From Pseudomonas sp. QS1027 (lineage in GTDB: Bacteria > Pseudomonadota > Gammaproteobacteria > Pseudomonadales > Pseudomonadaceae): a DNA stretch of 64,000 nucleotides. The translations under genes were made by a program, and so were the position numbers. The DNA is taken from positions 186,001-250,000 of the forward strand of contig NZ_PHSU01000003.1 of assembly GCF_002814235.1 (NCBI RefSeq), given 5' to 3'. Numbering within the stretch: the stretch's first letter is position 1; every line of letters begins with the position of its first letter. Below, piece after piece: positions 45,609 through 54,164 of this stretch. Below the pieces are notes generated by a model. It was given only the letters and a program-made list of their open reading frames with translations. It made no database searches and was not told where the DNA came from.

Positions 45609-46745
45609 TTGAGCCCTCAGCGCACAGTGAGTCAAAGATTGACCCATAAAGCCATACAGAGTCTGTTACGCAAACGCTTTGCCCTGGCTGCCGGCACCTA
45701 TCTACTGGTGCTGTCGCTGCTATGGGTAGCGATTTTCACCGACCACTATGAGGCCAGCGTAACCACGGGCCTGGTCGGCAGCGGCCTGGTGATTCTCAGT
45801 CAGGGCGTACTCGGCTGGCTATTTATCAGCGGTCGCAACCGGCTCTTTCGCGATCCCAGCCTGACCGAGCTGCAGGTGCTCATAGGCCTGGCTTGGCAAA
45901 CCTACCTGATGGCCAACCTCGAAGAGGCCCGCGGCACGTTCCTGGTGTTTTATCTGCTGGTGCTGCTGTTCGGCATGTTTCATCTGCCGCAACGCAAGTT
46001 CATACGCTGTGCGGCGCTGGTGTTCTTCTCGTTTGCCGCGCTGAATCTCTGGGAGGGCTACCACTTCCAGTTGCCGGACCCGGGCCTGGCGTTGCTGCAG
46101 GTGTGCGTGCTGTTTGTCGTGCTGCTCTGGTTGTGCCTCTACGCCAGCTACGTGCAAGCCTCCCGCCAACGCATGCGCCAGCGCCGCTTTGCCTTGCAGG
46201 CCCACCAGGACACCCTGCGCGGGATGATGCGCCAGTTGGAAGACCTGGTGGCGACTGATGAACTGACCGGGCTGTACAATAGACGGCATTTCCTGCGCCT
46301 GGCTTCCCGTGAGCTGGAGCTGATGGACGCGGATGTGGTCCATGGCCTGGCCTTGATCGACCTTGATCATTTCAAGCGGATCAACGATATGCACGGGCAC
46401 GCCGCCGGCGACCAGGTCTTGCAGGCGTTCGCTGCCGTGGCCACGGCCTGTGTGCGCGACGGCGATGTGCTGGCGCGCTATGGTGGAGAAGAATTCGTGT
46501 TGCTGTTGCCCAATGCCGATCCCGAGCGCCTGACCTCCTGTTGCGAGCGCTTGCGCCTGGCCTTTACCCAGGTGGAGCTGATGGGGGTGGCGGTGAGTAA
46601 CCTCAGCCTGTCGGTCGGCATGACGCTGGTGGGGGTGGAAGACGACCTCGACGATGCCTTGCAACGCGCCGACCAGGCGCTGTATCGCGCCAAGCGTGAT
46701 GGCCGTAATCGCTGTTGCGCGGCCTGGGAATACACCGATGCCTGA
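45609..46745 (+). CDS. membrane-bound GGDEF diguanylate cyclase (SadC position)
   Basis: A 378-residue protein. The N-terminal half holds six hydrophobic segments (about residues 23-178). A short coiled coil follows, then a GGDEF domain (about 215-375) starting 'DELTGLYNRRHFLRLASRELELM'. The active site is 'RYGGEEFVLLLP'. An I-site R-D-G-D lies exactly five residues before GGEEF, so product inhibition is expected. The start is a TTG at 45609 with GGAAGG six bases upstream; a GTG 18 bases later is an alternative. It makes c-di-GMP at the inner membrane. By position, between fumarase and the ferredoxin reductase, it corresponds to P. aeruginosa PA4332 (SadC), but it is shorter than the 487 residues I recall for SadC. 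The stop overlaps the next gene by 8 bp. Confidence 0.9.
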   Translation: MSPQRTVSQRLTHKAIQSLLRKRFALAAGTYLLVLSLLWVAIFTDHYEASVTTGLVGSGLVILSQGVLGWLFISGRNRLFRDPSLTELQVLIGLAWQTYLMANLEEARGTFLVFYLLVLLFGMFHLPQRKFIRCAALVFFSFAALNLWEGYHFQLPDPGLALLQVCVLFVVLLWLCLYASYVQASRQRMRQRRFALQAHQDTLRGMMRQLEDLVATDELTGLYNRRHFLRLASRELELMDADVVHGLALIDLDHFKRINDMHGHAAGDQVLQAFAAVATACVRDGDVLARYGGEEFVLLLPNADPERLTSCCERLRLAFTQVELMGVAVSNLSLSVGMTLVGVEDDLDDALQRADQALYRAKRDGRNRCCAAWEYTDA

Positions 46746-47676
46746 GCTGCGGGTGGGTGAGCGGGGCTGGTCGGTGGAAACCGGCAGCAACCTGCTCGAT
46801 GCCTTGAACCAGGCGGGCGTGGCGGTGCCCTATAGTTGCCGCGCGGGCAGTTGCCATGCCTGCCTGGTACGTTGTGTACACGGCGAACCGCAGGACAACC
46901 GACCGGAGGCCCTGGCCTTTGCCCAGCGCGAGCGCGGCTGGCGGCTGGCTTGCCAGTGCCAGGTGCGCGAAGACCTCCAGGTCGAAGTCTTCGACCCGCG
47001 CCGTGACGGTCTGTCGGCAACGGTGGCCGAGCTTGAATGGCTGAGCCCGACGGTCCTGCGCCTGCGCCTGCTGCCCGAGCGCAGCCTGCGCTACAGCGCC
47101 GGCCAGCATCTGGTGTTGTGGACGGAGCAGGGCGTTGCCCGGCCTTATTCGCTGGCCAGCCTGCCCGAGGAGGACCGCTATCTGGAGTTCCACCTCGATT
47201 GCCGCCAACCCGGCGCGTTCAGCGACGCGGCCCGCCGGCTTCAACTCGGCGCGCCGATCCGCCTGGGCGAACTGCGCGGCGGTGCCTTGCATTACGATCC
47301 GGACTGGCACGCCCGGCCACTCTGGCTGCTGGCGGCCGGTACGGGGCTGGCGCCGTTATGGGGGGTGTTGCGCGAGGCGCTGCGCCAGGGCCATGAAGGA
47401 CCGATCCGTCTGGTTCACCTGGCCCACGACGACAGCGAGCATTATCTGGCGCTAACGTTGAACGAACTGGCCGCGCAGTTCCCCAACCTGAGTGTCGACT
47501 ATGTGACGGGGGCCGAACTGCCGGACTTTCTGGCCAAACTGCGCCTTGTCTCCCGGCAGACCCTGGCTCTACTCTGTGGGGCCCCGGCGAGTGTCGAGGC
47601 GTTGGCGAAACGTCTGTACCTGTCCGGGCTGCCGCGCAATCAACTGCTGGCCGATGTGTTCGTGCCGCACGCCTGA
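46738..47676 (+). CDS. ferredoxin reductase-like oxidoreductase ([2Fe-2S] + FAD/NAD)
   Basis: A 312-residue electron-transfer protein. The N-terminal plant-type [2Fe-2S] domain has 'VAVPYSCRAGSCHACLVRCV', with the fourth Cys in 'RLACQCQV'. The FAD-binding barrel follows ('GQHLVLWTEQGVARPYSLAS', R-x-Y-S), then the NAD(P) domain ('LWLLAAGTGLAPLWGVLREAL', 'LALLCGAPASVEAL'). The ATG at 46738 overlaps the end of the GGDEF gene, implying co-translation. Related proteins reduce oxygenases or sugar dehydratases; the partner here is unknown. It sits at the PA4331-equivalent position. Confidence 0.88.
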   Translation: MPELRVGERGWSVETGSNLLDALNQAGVAVPYSCRAGSCHACLVRCVHGEPQDNRPEALAFAQRERGWRLACQCQVREDLQVEVFDPRRDGLSATVAELEWLSPTVLRLRLLPERSLRYSAGQHLVLWTEQGVARPYSLASLPEEDRYLEFHLDCRQPGAFSDAARRLQLGAPIRLGELRGGALHYDPDWHARPLWLLAAGTGLAPLWGVLREALRQGHEGPIRLVHLAHDDSEHYLALTLNELAAQFPNLSVDYVTGAELPDFLAKLRLVSRQTLALLCGAPASVEALAKRLYLSGLPRNQLLADVFVPHA

Positions 47677-47706
47677 GCGCCGGGTCCCCACAATAAGAGA
47701 ATCTCC

Positions 47707-48456
47707 ATGACTGACGCGATTGTGCTGGAGCGCGAAGGCAGCTTGCTGACCTTGCGCCTGAACCGTGCCGACAAGAAGAACGCCCTGACCCGCGCCATGT
47801 ACAGCCAGCTGGGCCAGGCGTTGCGGGAAGCGGACGCCGACCCCGAAATCAACGCGGTGTTGATTCGCGGCAGCAGCGAGTGTTTTACCAGCGGCAACGA
47901 CATTGCCGATTTTCTCGAAGAGCCGCCGAGTACTCTCGACAGCCCGGTCTTTGCCTTCATGCGCAGCCTGCTCGATTGCCGCAAGCCGGTGATTGCCGCC
48001 GTTGCGGGCCCGGCCGTGGGGATCGGCACGACGTTGCTACTGCATTGCGACCTGGTGTATGTCAGCGCCGATGCCCGTCTGCGCATGCCATTCGTCAACC
48101 TGGGGCTGTGCCCGGAATTCGGTTCGAGCCTGTTGCTGCCGCGTCTGCTCGGTCATGCCCGGGCGGCGCAGTTGCTGCTGCTGGGCGAGGGCTTCAGCGG
48201 CGAGCAGGCGGCGACCTGGGGCCTGGCCACCGAGGCCTTGCCCAGTGGCGAGTTGGCGCTGGCCAAGGCGCGGGAAGTGGCACTGCGCTTCGATCAACTG
48301 GCCTCGGCGGCGGTGCAGGTCAGCAAGCAATTGATGAAGGACCCGGATCGCGAGCAACTGCGCCAGGTGGTCGAGGCTGAAGCGGTGTTGTTTATCCAGC
48401 GGCTGCGCTCGCCCGAGGCCATTGCGGCGCTTTCGGGTTTCATGACCCGGCGTTGA
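47707..48456 (+). CDS. enoyl-CoA hydratase/isomerase family protein
   Basis: A 249-residue crotonase-fold protein with 'LRLNRADKKNALTRAMYSQLGQAL', the oxyanion-hole sequence 'GSSECFTSGNDIADFLE' and 'KPVIAAVAGPAVGIGTTLLLHCDLVYVSADARLRMPFVNLGLCPEFGSSLLLPRLLG'. The second catalytic position reads P-E-F (Glu present), consistent with hydratase or isomerase activity on acyl-CoA. It lies 30 bp after the ferredoxin reductase and could be in the same operon. Confidence 0.9.
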   Translation: MTDAIVLEREGSLLTLRLNRADKKNALTRAMYSQLGQALREADADPEINAVLIRGSSECFTSGNDIADFLEEPPSTLDSPVFAFMRSLLDCRKPVIAAVAGPAVGIGTTLLLHCDLVYVSADARLRMPFVNLGLCPEFGSSLLLPRLLGHARAAQLLLLGEGFSGEQAATWGLATEALPSGELALAKAREVALRFDQLASAAVQVSKQLMKDPDREQLRQVVEAEAVLFIQRLRSPEAIAALSGFMTRR

Positions 48457-48459
48457 GCG

Positions 48460-48780
48460 TCAAGGTTTCCCGGACGACTTTGCCCGATGCCCGGGTTGCA
48501 TGAGACTCGAATAGGCGGAGATCACCGACACCCACGTCAGTGCCAGTGCGCCGACCAGGATACTGTCCTTCTGTTCTCGCAAAATCCCCAGTTCGTGGGC
48601 GCTGGAAAAATAGGTCAGTGAACCCAGCGCGATGGCCGCCACGACTCCCTGGCAGGCGGTGATGATAATCACCGCGTGGATCAGTTCTGCGGGTTGTCGG
48701 TAATACAGGGACCGCCCCAGATAGAAGGCGATAAGAATCAGGCCGGCGATAATCGAATAAGAGGTCTGTTCCAGTGTCAT
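48460..48780 (-). CDS. small three-TM membrane protein, unknown function
   Basis: A 106-residue protein starting 'MTLEQTSYSIIAGLILIAFYLGRSLYY', with hydrophobic helices at about residues 9-25, 36-57 and 75-92. ATG at 48780, with AAGGAAGG seven bases upstream. It is convergent with the enoyl-CoA hydratase gene (3 bp apart) and preceded by another small membrane protein. The family is not recognised. Confidence 0.75.
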   Translation of the reverse strand: MTLEQTSYSIIAGLILIAFYLGRSLYYRQPAELIHAVIIITACQGVVAAIALGSLTYFSSAHELGILREQKDSILVGALALTWVSVISAYSSLMQPGHRAKSSGKP

Positions 48781-48805
48781 GGCACCCTTCCTTGGGGCGG
48801 TAGTG

Positions 48806-48994
48806 TCAGGTGGGTGTTGTGACCCATAATCCGGCCAGGGCGCCCAGCAGCAAGCCTGCCAGCAGTGCACCTCCCATGTTGGGGAAGAGCATGCCAGCCA
48901 GGCTGGCGCCCCCCAGCGTCGTGGCGATCATCTGGATATCCATCATCCGGCTGAAGGGGTGGCGGGTGATGGGAGGACAGTTTCGGTCTTTCAT
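48806..48994 (-). CDS. small glycine-rich membrane protein
   Basis: A 62-residue protein ending in a Gly/Ala/Leu-rich double hydrophobic stretch ('TTLGGASLAGMLFPNMGGALLAGLLLGALAGLWV'), like a glycine-zipper hairpin. I chose the ATG at 48994, with AAGGAG eight bases upstream; the longer frame to 49078 lacks an RBS. It is 25 bp upstream of the three-TM gene, so the two are probably co-expressed. Function unknown. Confidence 0.65.
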   Translation of the reverse strand: MKDRNCPPITRHPFSRMMDIQMIATTLGGASLAGMLFPNMGGALLAGLLLGALAGLWVTTPT

Positions 48995-49136
48995 AGCGCT
49001 TCTCCTTGCCGAGGCTTTGGCGTGCATCCGGCGGTCAAGTGACAAGGCTAGCCTGTCAGCTGATCTATGTGCCGACACTACAGTGAAAACAGAAAGAGCC
49101 TACACAGCCTCCGCGGCGGTTTTTCTCCCAGGCATG

Positions 49137-49174
49137 AAAAAGCCCCGCCCTCTTGCGAGAGGCGGGGCTTTTTT
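49137..49174. terminator. strong terminator of pyruvate kinase gene
   Basis: AAAAAGCCCCGCCCTC-TTGC-GAGAGGCGGGGCTTTTTT forms a long GC-rich stem flanked by A- and T-runs, so it can work in both directions. It is just beyond the pyk stop. Confidence 0.92.
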
Positions 49175-49192
49175 ACGGCTGGGTTGCGAGGA

Positions 49193-50644
49193 TCAAACCA
49201 GTGGGTCGCCCACGTGCAGGATCTTCATGCCGTTGGTGCCACCGATGGTGTGGTAGCTGTCACCCTTGGTCAGGATGACCCAGTCGCCTTGCTCGACCAC
49301 GCCGCGCTTGAGCAACTCGTCCACGGCAGCCTGGCTGACTTGCTCAGGCGGCAGCGAAGCCGGGTCGAACGGCACGGTGTAGACGCCACGGAACATCGCC
49401 GCGCGGGCCTGGGTTTCACGGTGCGGGGAGAACGCGTAGATCGGCACCGAGGAACGAATCCGCGACATGATCAACGGCGTGTAGCCGCTTTCGGTCAGGG
49501 CAATGATCGCCTTGACGCCCGGGAAGTGGTTGGCGGTGTACATGGCCGCCAGCGCGATGCTCTGGTCGCAGCTTTCGAAGACCTTGCCGATACGGTGGCT
49601 GGAGGTCTTGCTGGTCGGGTGCTTTTCAGCGCCGACACAGATACGCGCCATGGCTTGCACCGCTTCCAGCGGGTAGGCACCGGCGGCACTTTCGGCCGAG
49701 AGCATCACGGCGTCGGTGTAGTCCAGCACGGCGTTGGCTACGTCGGAGACTTCGGCGCGGGTCGGCATCGGGTTGAGGATCATCGACTCCATCATCTGGG
49801 TCGCAACGATCACCGCCTTGTTGTGGCGGCGTGCATGCAGAATGATTTTCTTCTGGATGCCCACCAGCTCGGCGTCGCCGATTTCCACACCGAGGTCACC
49901 ACGGGCAACCATCACCGCGTCGCTGGCCATGATCAGGCCGTCGAGGGTTTCGTCGTCGGCCACGGCTTCGGCACGTTCGATCTTCGCCACCAGCCAGGCA
50001 GTACCGCCGGCCTCGTCGCGCAGTTTACGGGCGTATTCCATGTCGGCGGCGTCGCGTGGGAAGGACACCGCGAGGTAGTCCACTTCCATTTCGGCGGCGA
50101 GCTTGATGTCGGCCTTGTCTTTTTCGGTCAGGGCCGGGGCGGTCAGGCCGCCACCGCGACGGTTGATACCCTTGTGGTCCGACAGCGGGCCACCGATCAA
50201 CACCACGCAGTGCAGCTCGGTGTCGGTCGCGGTTTCAACGCGCATGACCACACGACCGTCGTCGAGCAGCAGTTCGTCGTCGACGCCGCAATCCTTGACC
50301 AGGTCCGGGTAGTCGATACCGACGACCTGTTGGTTGCCCTCGGTCAGCGGATGGCTGGTGGAGAAGGTGAAGTGATCACCGACCTTGAGTTCGATACGTT
50401 TGTTGGCGAACTTGGCGATACGGATCTTCGGACCCTGCAGGTCACCCAGCAGCGCGACGAAGCGCCCGTGCTTGGCGGCGAGGTCGCGCACCAGCTTGGC
50501 ACGAGCCTTGTGCTCGTCGGGAGTACCGTGGGAGAAGTTCAGACGGGCAACGTCCAGGCCAGCGAGGATCAGCTGTTCGAGAACTTCCGGCGAGTTGCTG
50601 GCCGGGCCCAGTGTGGCGACGATTTTAGTACGACGAACGGACAT
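49193..50644 (-). CDS. pykA: pyruvate kinase
   Basis: A 483-residue enzyme converting phosphoenolpyruvate and ADP to pyruvate and ATP. Signature sequences are 'RRTKIVATLGPASNSPEVLEQLILAGLDVARLNFSHG', the active-site 'VDYLAVSFPRDAADM' and 'VAKIERAEAV', and the substrate loop 'DAVMVARGDLGVEIG'. 'VIVATQMMESMI' is also typical. The C-terminal allosteric domain is present. Several such isozymes exist in pseudomonads; the position corresponds to PA4329 (pykA). Confidence 0.95.
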   Translation of the reverse strand: MSVRRTKIVATLGPASNSPEVLEQLILAGLDVARLNFSHGTPDEHKARAKLVRDLAAKHGRFVALLGDLQGPKIRIAKFANKRIELKVGDHFTFSTSHPLTEGNQQVVGIDYPDLVKDCGVDDELLLDDGRVVMRVETATDTELHCVVLIGGPLSDHKGINRRGGGLTAPALTEKDKADIKLAAEMEVDYLAVSFPRDAADMEYARKLRDEAGGTAWLVAKIERAEAVADDETLDGLIMASDAVMVARGDLGVEIGDAELVGIQKKIILHARRHNKAVIVATQMMESMILNPMPTRAEVSDVANAVLDYTDAVMLSAESAAGAYPLEAVQAMARICVGAEKHPTSKTSSHRIGKVFESCDQSIALAAMYTANHFPGVKAIIALTESGYTPLIMSRIRSSVPIYAFSPHRETQARAAMFRGVYTVPFDPASLPPEQVSQAAVDELLKRGVVEQGDWVILTKGDSYHTIGGTNGMKILHVGDPLV

Positions 50645-50816
50645 GCAGAGACTCCTGAGTTCAAGCGCAGCGAAAGGCTACTATGCTCCTCTGCTGTAGT
50701 CATTGTTCATTTGCACTACTTTTCTGCGAATGATTTTTTTCGAATAGGTTGTTTGGCGAACACTCTGGAGATTTTCGCCATCGGGTCGATACACTAGCAA
50801 GAACAGGAGACCCCCC

Positions 50817-51191
50817 ATGCGAATTTTGCTCGTTTTAGCCCTGGCAGCCAGTGTGGTCGGTTGCACCCGCTGGTCGATGGACAGCCATCTGAACAATGCC
50901 TATCGGTCCTATGATCGCGGCAACTGTGAGGACGTCATACTGCAGTTGTCCCAGGTCGACCGTGAGAGCCGCACCCGGCAATACATCCAGCCGGAAGTGT
51001 CGATGCTGCGCGGCCAGTGCCTGGAGCGCCAGAAACTGTTCGTCGACGCGATACAGACCTATCAGTTCATCCTCGCCCAGTACCCCTACAGCGAGTATGC
51101 GTACCGCGCCCGGGCACGCCTGGATACCTTGCGGCAGTTAGGGCACACTGATGGCGCAGTGCCAGCTCAAGTCAGCCCCGCCCCGTTGTAA
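50817..51191 (+). CDS. TPR-like lipoprotein
   Basis: A 124-residue lipoprotein: lipobox 'ASVVGC' with Cys16, then two helical repeats ('HLNNAYRSYDRGNCEDVILQLSQVDRESRT', 'QCLERQKLFVDAIQTYQFILAQYPYSEYAYRARARLDTL') of tetratricopeptide type, reminiscent of BamD/YbgF. ATG at 50817, with AGGAG upstream. It is divergent from pykA. Its role is presumably envelope scaffolding; not established. Confidence 0.82.
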   Translation: MRILLVLALAASVVGCTRWSMDSHLNNAYRSYDRGNCEDVILQLSQVDRESRTRQYIQPEVSMLRGQCLERQKLFVDAIQTYQFILAQYPYSEYAYRARARLDTLRQLGHTDGAVPAQVSPAPL

Positions 51192-51418
51192 TGATGGTTG
51201 AAATATTAGTAACTGGCTCTCTGCCAGCTTTGCGCTAACATTCGAGTGTATGGTTTCAGTTTTATCAATTCCTTTGAGTTGAAAACCATGGCTCGGTAGA
51301 GGTTCTGCGATAGGGCGATTTGCCACTATCGCGCCGAGACCAAGGGAGAGCAGGACCGTCCGTCTGCTCCGTAGCATTAGCGCGGCCATGCTGAATGGCC
51401 TATATAGCGATCATTGCC

Positions 51419-51778
51419 ATGTCTACTGAGCGTCGAATCGAGCGGCATCAGCTGCCTTATTTCCTGCAAGTGTTCAATCGCTACACCGGCAAGCCTATTG
51501 GCTACCTGGGCAATGTCTGCGAAGAAGGACTGATGTTGATCAGTCAGTTACCCTTGCTGGTCAAGGCCGAGTTCGAGCTGCAACTGAAGCTTCCGTTCGG
51601 CGATGACGCCCAGCAATTGATTGACCTGACCGGTCTCTGTCTGTGGTGCCATGAGGAGACCACTCCGGGGTATTACGACTCGGGGTTCAGGCTGCTCGAG
51701 TCGTCCCCGGAGTATTTGCAACTGGTGGCGGCGTTGCAGCATTACTTCAGCTTCCATCCGTTGGAGGCTTCCGCTTAG
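51419..51778 (+). CDS. PilZ-domain c-di-GMP-binding protein (candidate)
   Basis: A 119-residue protein: 'STERRIERHQLPYFLQVFNRYTGKPIGYLGNVCEEGLMLISQLPLLVKAEFELQLKLP'. It has the R-R-x2-R-like motif at the N-terminus and 'GYLGNVCEEGLMLIS' in place of D/NxSxxG, a variant of the second motif (N-V-C-E-E-G). Affinity for c-di-GMP may therefore be reduced. Beta-barrel character continues to 'CHEETTPGYYDSGFRLLE'. I chose the ATG at 51419 because the ORF upstream has no RBS. Confidence 0.75.
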   Translation: MSTERRIERHQLPYFLQVFNRYTGKPIGYLGNVCEEGLMLISQLPLLVKAEFELQLKLPFGDDAQQLIDLTGLCLWCHEETTPGYYDSGFRLLESSPEYLQLVAALQHYFSFHPLEASA

Positions 51779-51802
51779 CGCGGGGCTTCAAGGGGCGGGC
51801 TC

Positions 51803-53134
51803 TTACAGGGTTCCGGCCCTTTTCCAACTCAGGTAGCGGCTGACCAGATCGGCCCCCAGCTCGCTCGGGCGGGCGTCGAGCACCGGTACGCCATGGGCGG
51901 CCAGCCGTTCATGGAGGGTGGCCCGGGCATTCAGATAATCCACCGTGCCGCAGTAGGCCAGGGCTTCGGGCAGGGTCTGCACCGGTGCCTGGCGCAATTG
52001 GTCGAGCACTTCTTCCCTCAGGCTGGCCACCAGCACCCGATGTTGGCGGCCAAGACGTTTGACGGCGGTCAGCAGTGCTTCATCGTCGTCATCGCGCAGA
52101 TTGGTCACCAGTACCACCAGGGCCCGACGTTTCTGCCGGGCCAGCAGTTGGCTGGCCGCGGCCTGGTAGTCCGCCGGGCGCTGGGTGCTGTCCAGGTCGT
52201 AGACACTGTTGAGCAGTACGTTGAGCTGACCCTGGCCCTTGACCGGGGCGAGAAAGCGCGGCTGCTCGCCGGCAAAGGTGCACAGGCCTACCGCGTCGCC
52301 CTGGCGCAAGGCCACATAGCTGAGCAACAGGCAGGCGTTGAGGGCATGGTCGAAGTGCGCCAGTTCTCCGTCCTGGCTGCGCATCCGCCGCCCGCAATCG
52401 AGCAGGAAGACGATCTGCTGGTCGCGCTCATCCTGGTATTCCCGGGCAATCGGCGTGCGCTGTCGAGCGGTGGCTTTCCAGTCGATCTGGCGCAGGCTGT
52501 CGCCTTCACGAAACTCCCGGAGCTGGTTGAACTCCAGGCCCAGGCCGCGACGCTGGCGTTGGCGCACGCCGAGCTGGCTGAGCCAGTTGTCGACGGCCAG
52601 TAGCTGGGCGCCATAAAGACGGGCGAAGTCCGGGTAGACGCGGGTCGCATCGGCCAGTTCCAGGTAGCGTCGCTCGGACCACAGGCCCAACGGGCTGGGC
52701 AGGCTGACTTCGCAACGCGTGTAGCGAAAATGGCCACGGTTCAAGGGACGCACGCGATAGGTCAGCTGGCTGCCTTCGCCCGGTTGCAAGGTGATGGCTT
52801 GGGGCAGATTGTCGAACGCCAGGCCTGCGGGGACGTGATCGAAGAGCTGCACCCGCAGGGGCGCGGGGTGATCGTGACTGAGCTCGAGGTGCACCTCGCC
52901 CCAGCGGCCCAGCGCCAGGCTACCGGGGAGCTTGCGTTTCAGGCACGGCGAGGGCAAGCGCCTGACTCGGACACCATCCAGCAGGCTCAACAGCAGCAAG
53001 GCCAGCAGCAAGCCCCAGCCAATCGAGTCGATGCACTCGGGCAGCTCGACGCCCAGGGCCCTGAGCGTGCCCAGGCCAATGCCCAGCGCCAGCAGGACGC
53101 CCAGCCAGATCAACAGCAGCCGTGAAGGTCTCAT
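51803..53134 (-). CDS. DUF58 (VWA-like) protein
   Basis: A 443-residue protein with two N-terminal TM helices ('LLLIWLGVLLALGIGLGTLRALG' and 'GWGLLLALLLLSLLDGVRV'). A beta-rich region follows, then a DUF58 domain ('LREFREGDSLRQIDWKATARQRTPIAREYQDERDQQIVFLLDCGRRM'), a VWA-like metal-binding fold. I chose the start at 53134, 13 bp after the moxR stop. DUF58 proteins work with MoxR AAA+ ATPases. It is the second gene after moxR in this operon. Confidence 0.9.
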   Translation of the reverse strand: MRPSRLLLIWLGVLLALGIGLGTLRALGVELPECIDSIGWGLLLALLLLSLLDGVRVRRLPSPCLKRKLPGSLALGRWGEVHLELSHDHPAPLRVQLFDHVPAGLAFDNLPQAITLQPGEGSQLTYRVRPLNRGHFRYTRCEVSLPSPLGLWSERRYLELADATRVYPDFARLYGAQLLAVDNWLSQLGVRQRQRRGLGLEFNQLREFREGDSLRQIDWKATARQRTPIAREYQDERDQQIVFLLDCGRRMRSQDGELAHFDHALNACLLLSYVALRQGDAVGLCTFAGEQPRFLAPVKGQGQLNVLLNSVYDLDSTQRPADYQAAASQLLARQKRRALVVLVTNLRDDDDEALLTAVKRLGRQHRVLVASLREEVLDQLRQAPVQTLPEALAYCGTVDYLNARATLHERLAAHGVPVLDARPSELGADLVSRYLSWKRAGTL

Positions 53135-53147
53135 GGACGCACGGGCC

Positions 53148-54164
53148 TCACTGGCGCGGCGCCGGGACCTGGTCAAGCAGTTGCTTGAGCACCTGGTCGA
53201 CCGACAGCCCTTCGATATCCAGTTCGGGGGCGATTCGCACCCGATGCCGCAGCACGGCCAGGGCGCAGCCCTTGATATCGTCCGGGATCACGAACTCGCC
53301 GCCGCGCAGCAAGGCTCGGGCTCGGGCGCCACGGACCAGGGCGATGGACGCCCGCGGCCCGGCGCCGAGGGTCAGGCCCGGCCAACTGCGGGTGGCCCGG
53401 GCCAGGCGCACGGCATAGTCGAGGACCTGCTCGTCCAGCGGCAACTCGCTGGCAATCCGCTGCAACGCCAGCACGTCCTTGGCTTGCAACAGGGTGCGCA
53501 GGGGCTGCACTTCGAGCATGTCGGCCTTGGTCGATCGGGTCACCTGACGGACCATGTCCAGCTCCTGCTGGGCATCGGGGTAATCCATGCGCAGCTTGAG
53601 CATGAAACGGTCCAGCTCGGCCTCGGGCAGCGGGTAGGTGCCTTCCTGTTCGATCGGGTTCTGGGTGGCGAGCACCATGAACGGCTGGGCGATGGGCAGG
53701 GCACGGCCTTCGAGGGTGACCTGGCGCTCCTGCATGGCTTCGAGCAGCGCCGCCTGGGTTTTTGCCGGGGCGCGGTTGATCTCATCCGCCAGCAGCAGGT
53801 TGGTAAACAGTGGGCCCTTGCGCAGCTTGAACTGTTCGGTCTGCAGGTCGTAGACCGCATGGCCGGTGACATCGCTGGGCATCAGGTCGGGGGTGAACTG
53901 GATACGCGCGAAGTCGCCGCCGAAGCAGCGCGCCAGGGCCCGTACCAGCAGGGTCTTGCCCAGCCCGGGGACGCCCTCGAGCAGCACATGGCCGCCGGCG
54001 ATCAGCGCGGTGAGCACGTCGTCGATCACCCTGTCCTGACCGATCAGCACCTTTTGCAGTTCGTGGCGCACCGCCTGGGCCAGCTGGCTGGCGCGATGCC
54101 GCTGCTGTTGGGCATGGGCTTCGGCATCCACCGGGCTGGTCGGTTCGGCTTGTTGTTCGCTCAT
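53148..54164 (-). CDS. MoxR-type AAA+ ATPase
   Basis: A 338-residue ATPase with Walker A 'GVPGLGKT' (64-71), Walker B 'LLLADEINRAPAKTQAALLEAMQE', sensor 1 'VLATQNPIEQEGTYPLPEAELDRFML' and the C-terminal lid ('GPRASIALVRGARARALLRGGEFVIPDDIKGCALAVLRHRV'). MoxR ATPases act as chaperones for metal-dependent VWA proteins. It is flanked by DUF58 and DUF4350 genes and overlaps the DUF4350 gene by 4 bp. Confidence 0.94.
   Translation of the reverse strand: MSEQQAEPTSPVDAEAHAQQQRHRASQLAQAVRHELQKVLIGQDRVIDDVLTALIAGGHVLLEGVPGLGKTLLVRALARCFGGDFARIQFTPDLMPSDVTGHAVYDLQTEQFKLRKGPLFTNLLLADEINRAPAKTQAALLEAMQERQVTLEGRALPIAQPFMVLATQNPIEQEGTYPLPEAELDRFMLKLRMDYPDAQQELDMVRQVTRSTKADMLEVQPLRTLLQAKDVLALQRIASELPLDEQVLDYAVRLARATRSWPGLTLGAGPRASIALVRGARARALLRGGEFVIPDDIKGCALAVLRHRVRIAPELDIEGLSVDQVLKQLLDQVPAPRQ

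Noticed and set aside
49067..50797. 576-codon frame opposite pykA
   Set aside because: Shadow of pyruvate kinase; it spans the terminator and promoter of pykA.
51138..51389. 83-codon minus-strand frame between the TPR lipoprotein and PilZ genes
   Set aside because: No RBS, no homologous motif, and it overlaps the lipoprotein gene end; the gap is probably just promoter sequence for the PilZ gene.
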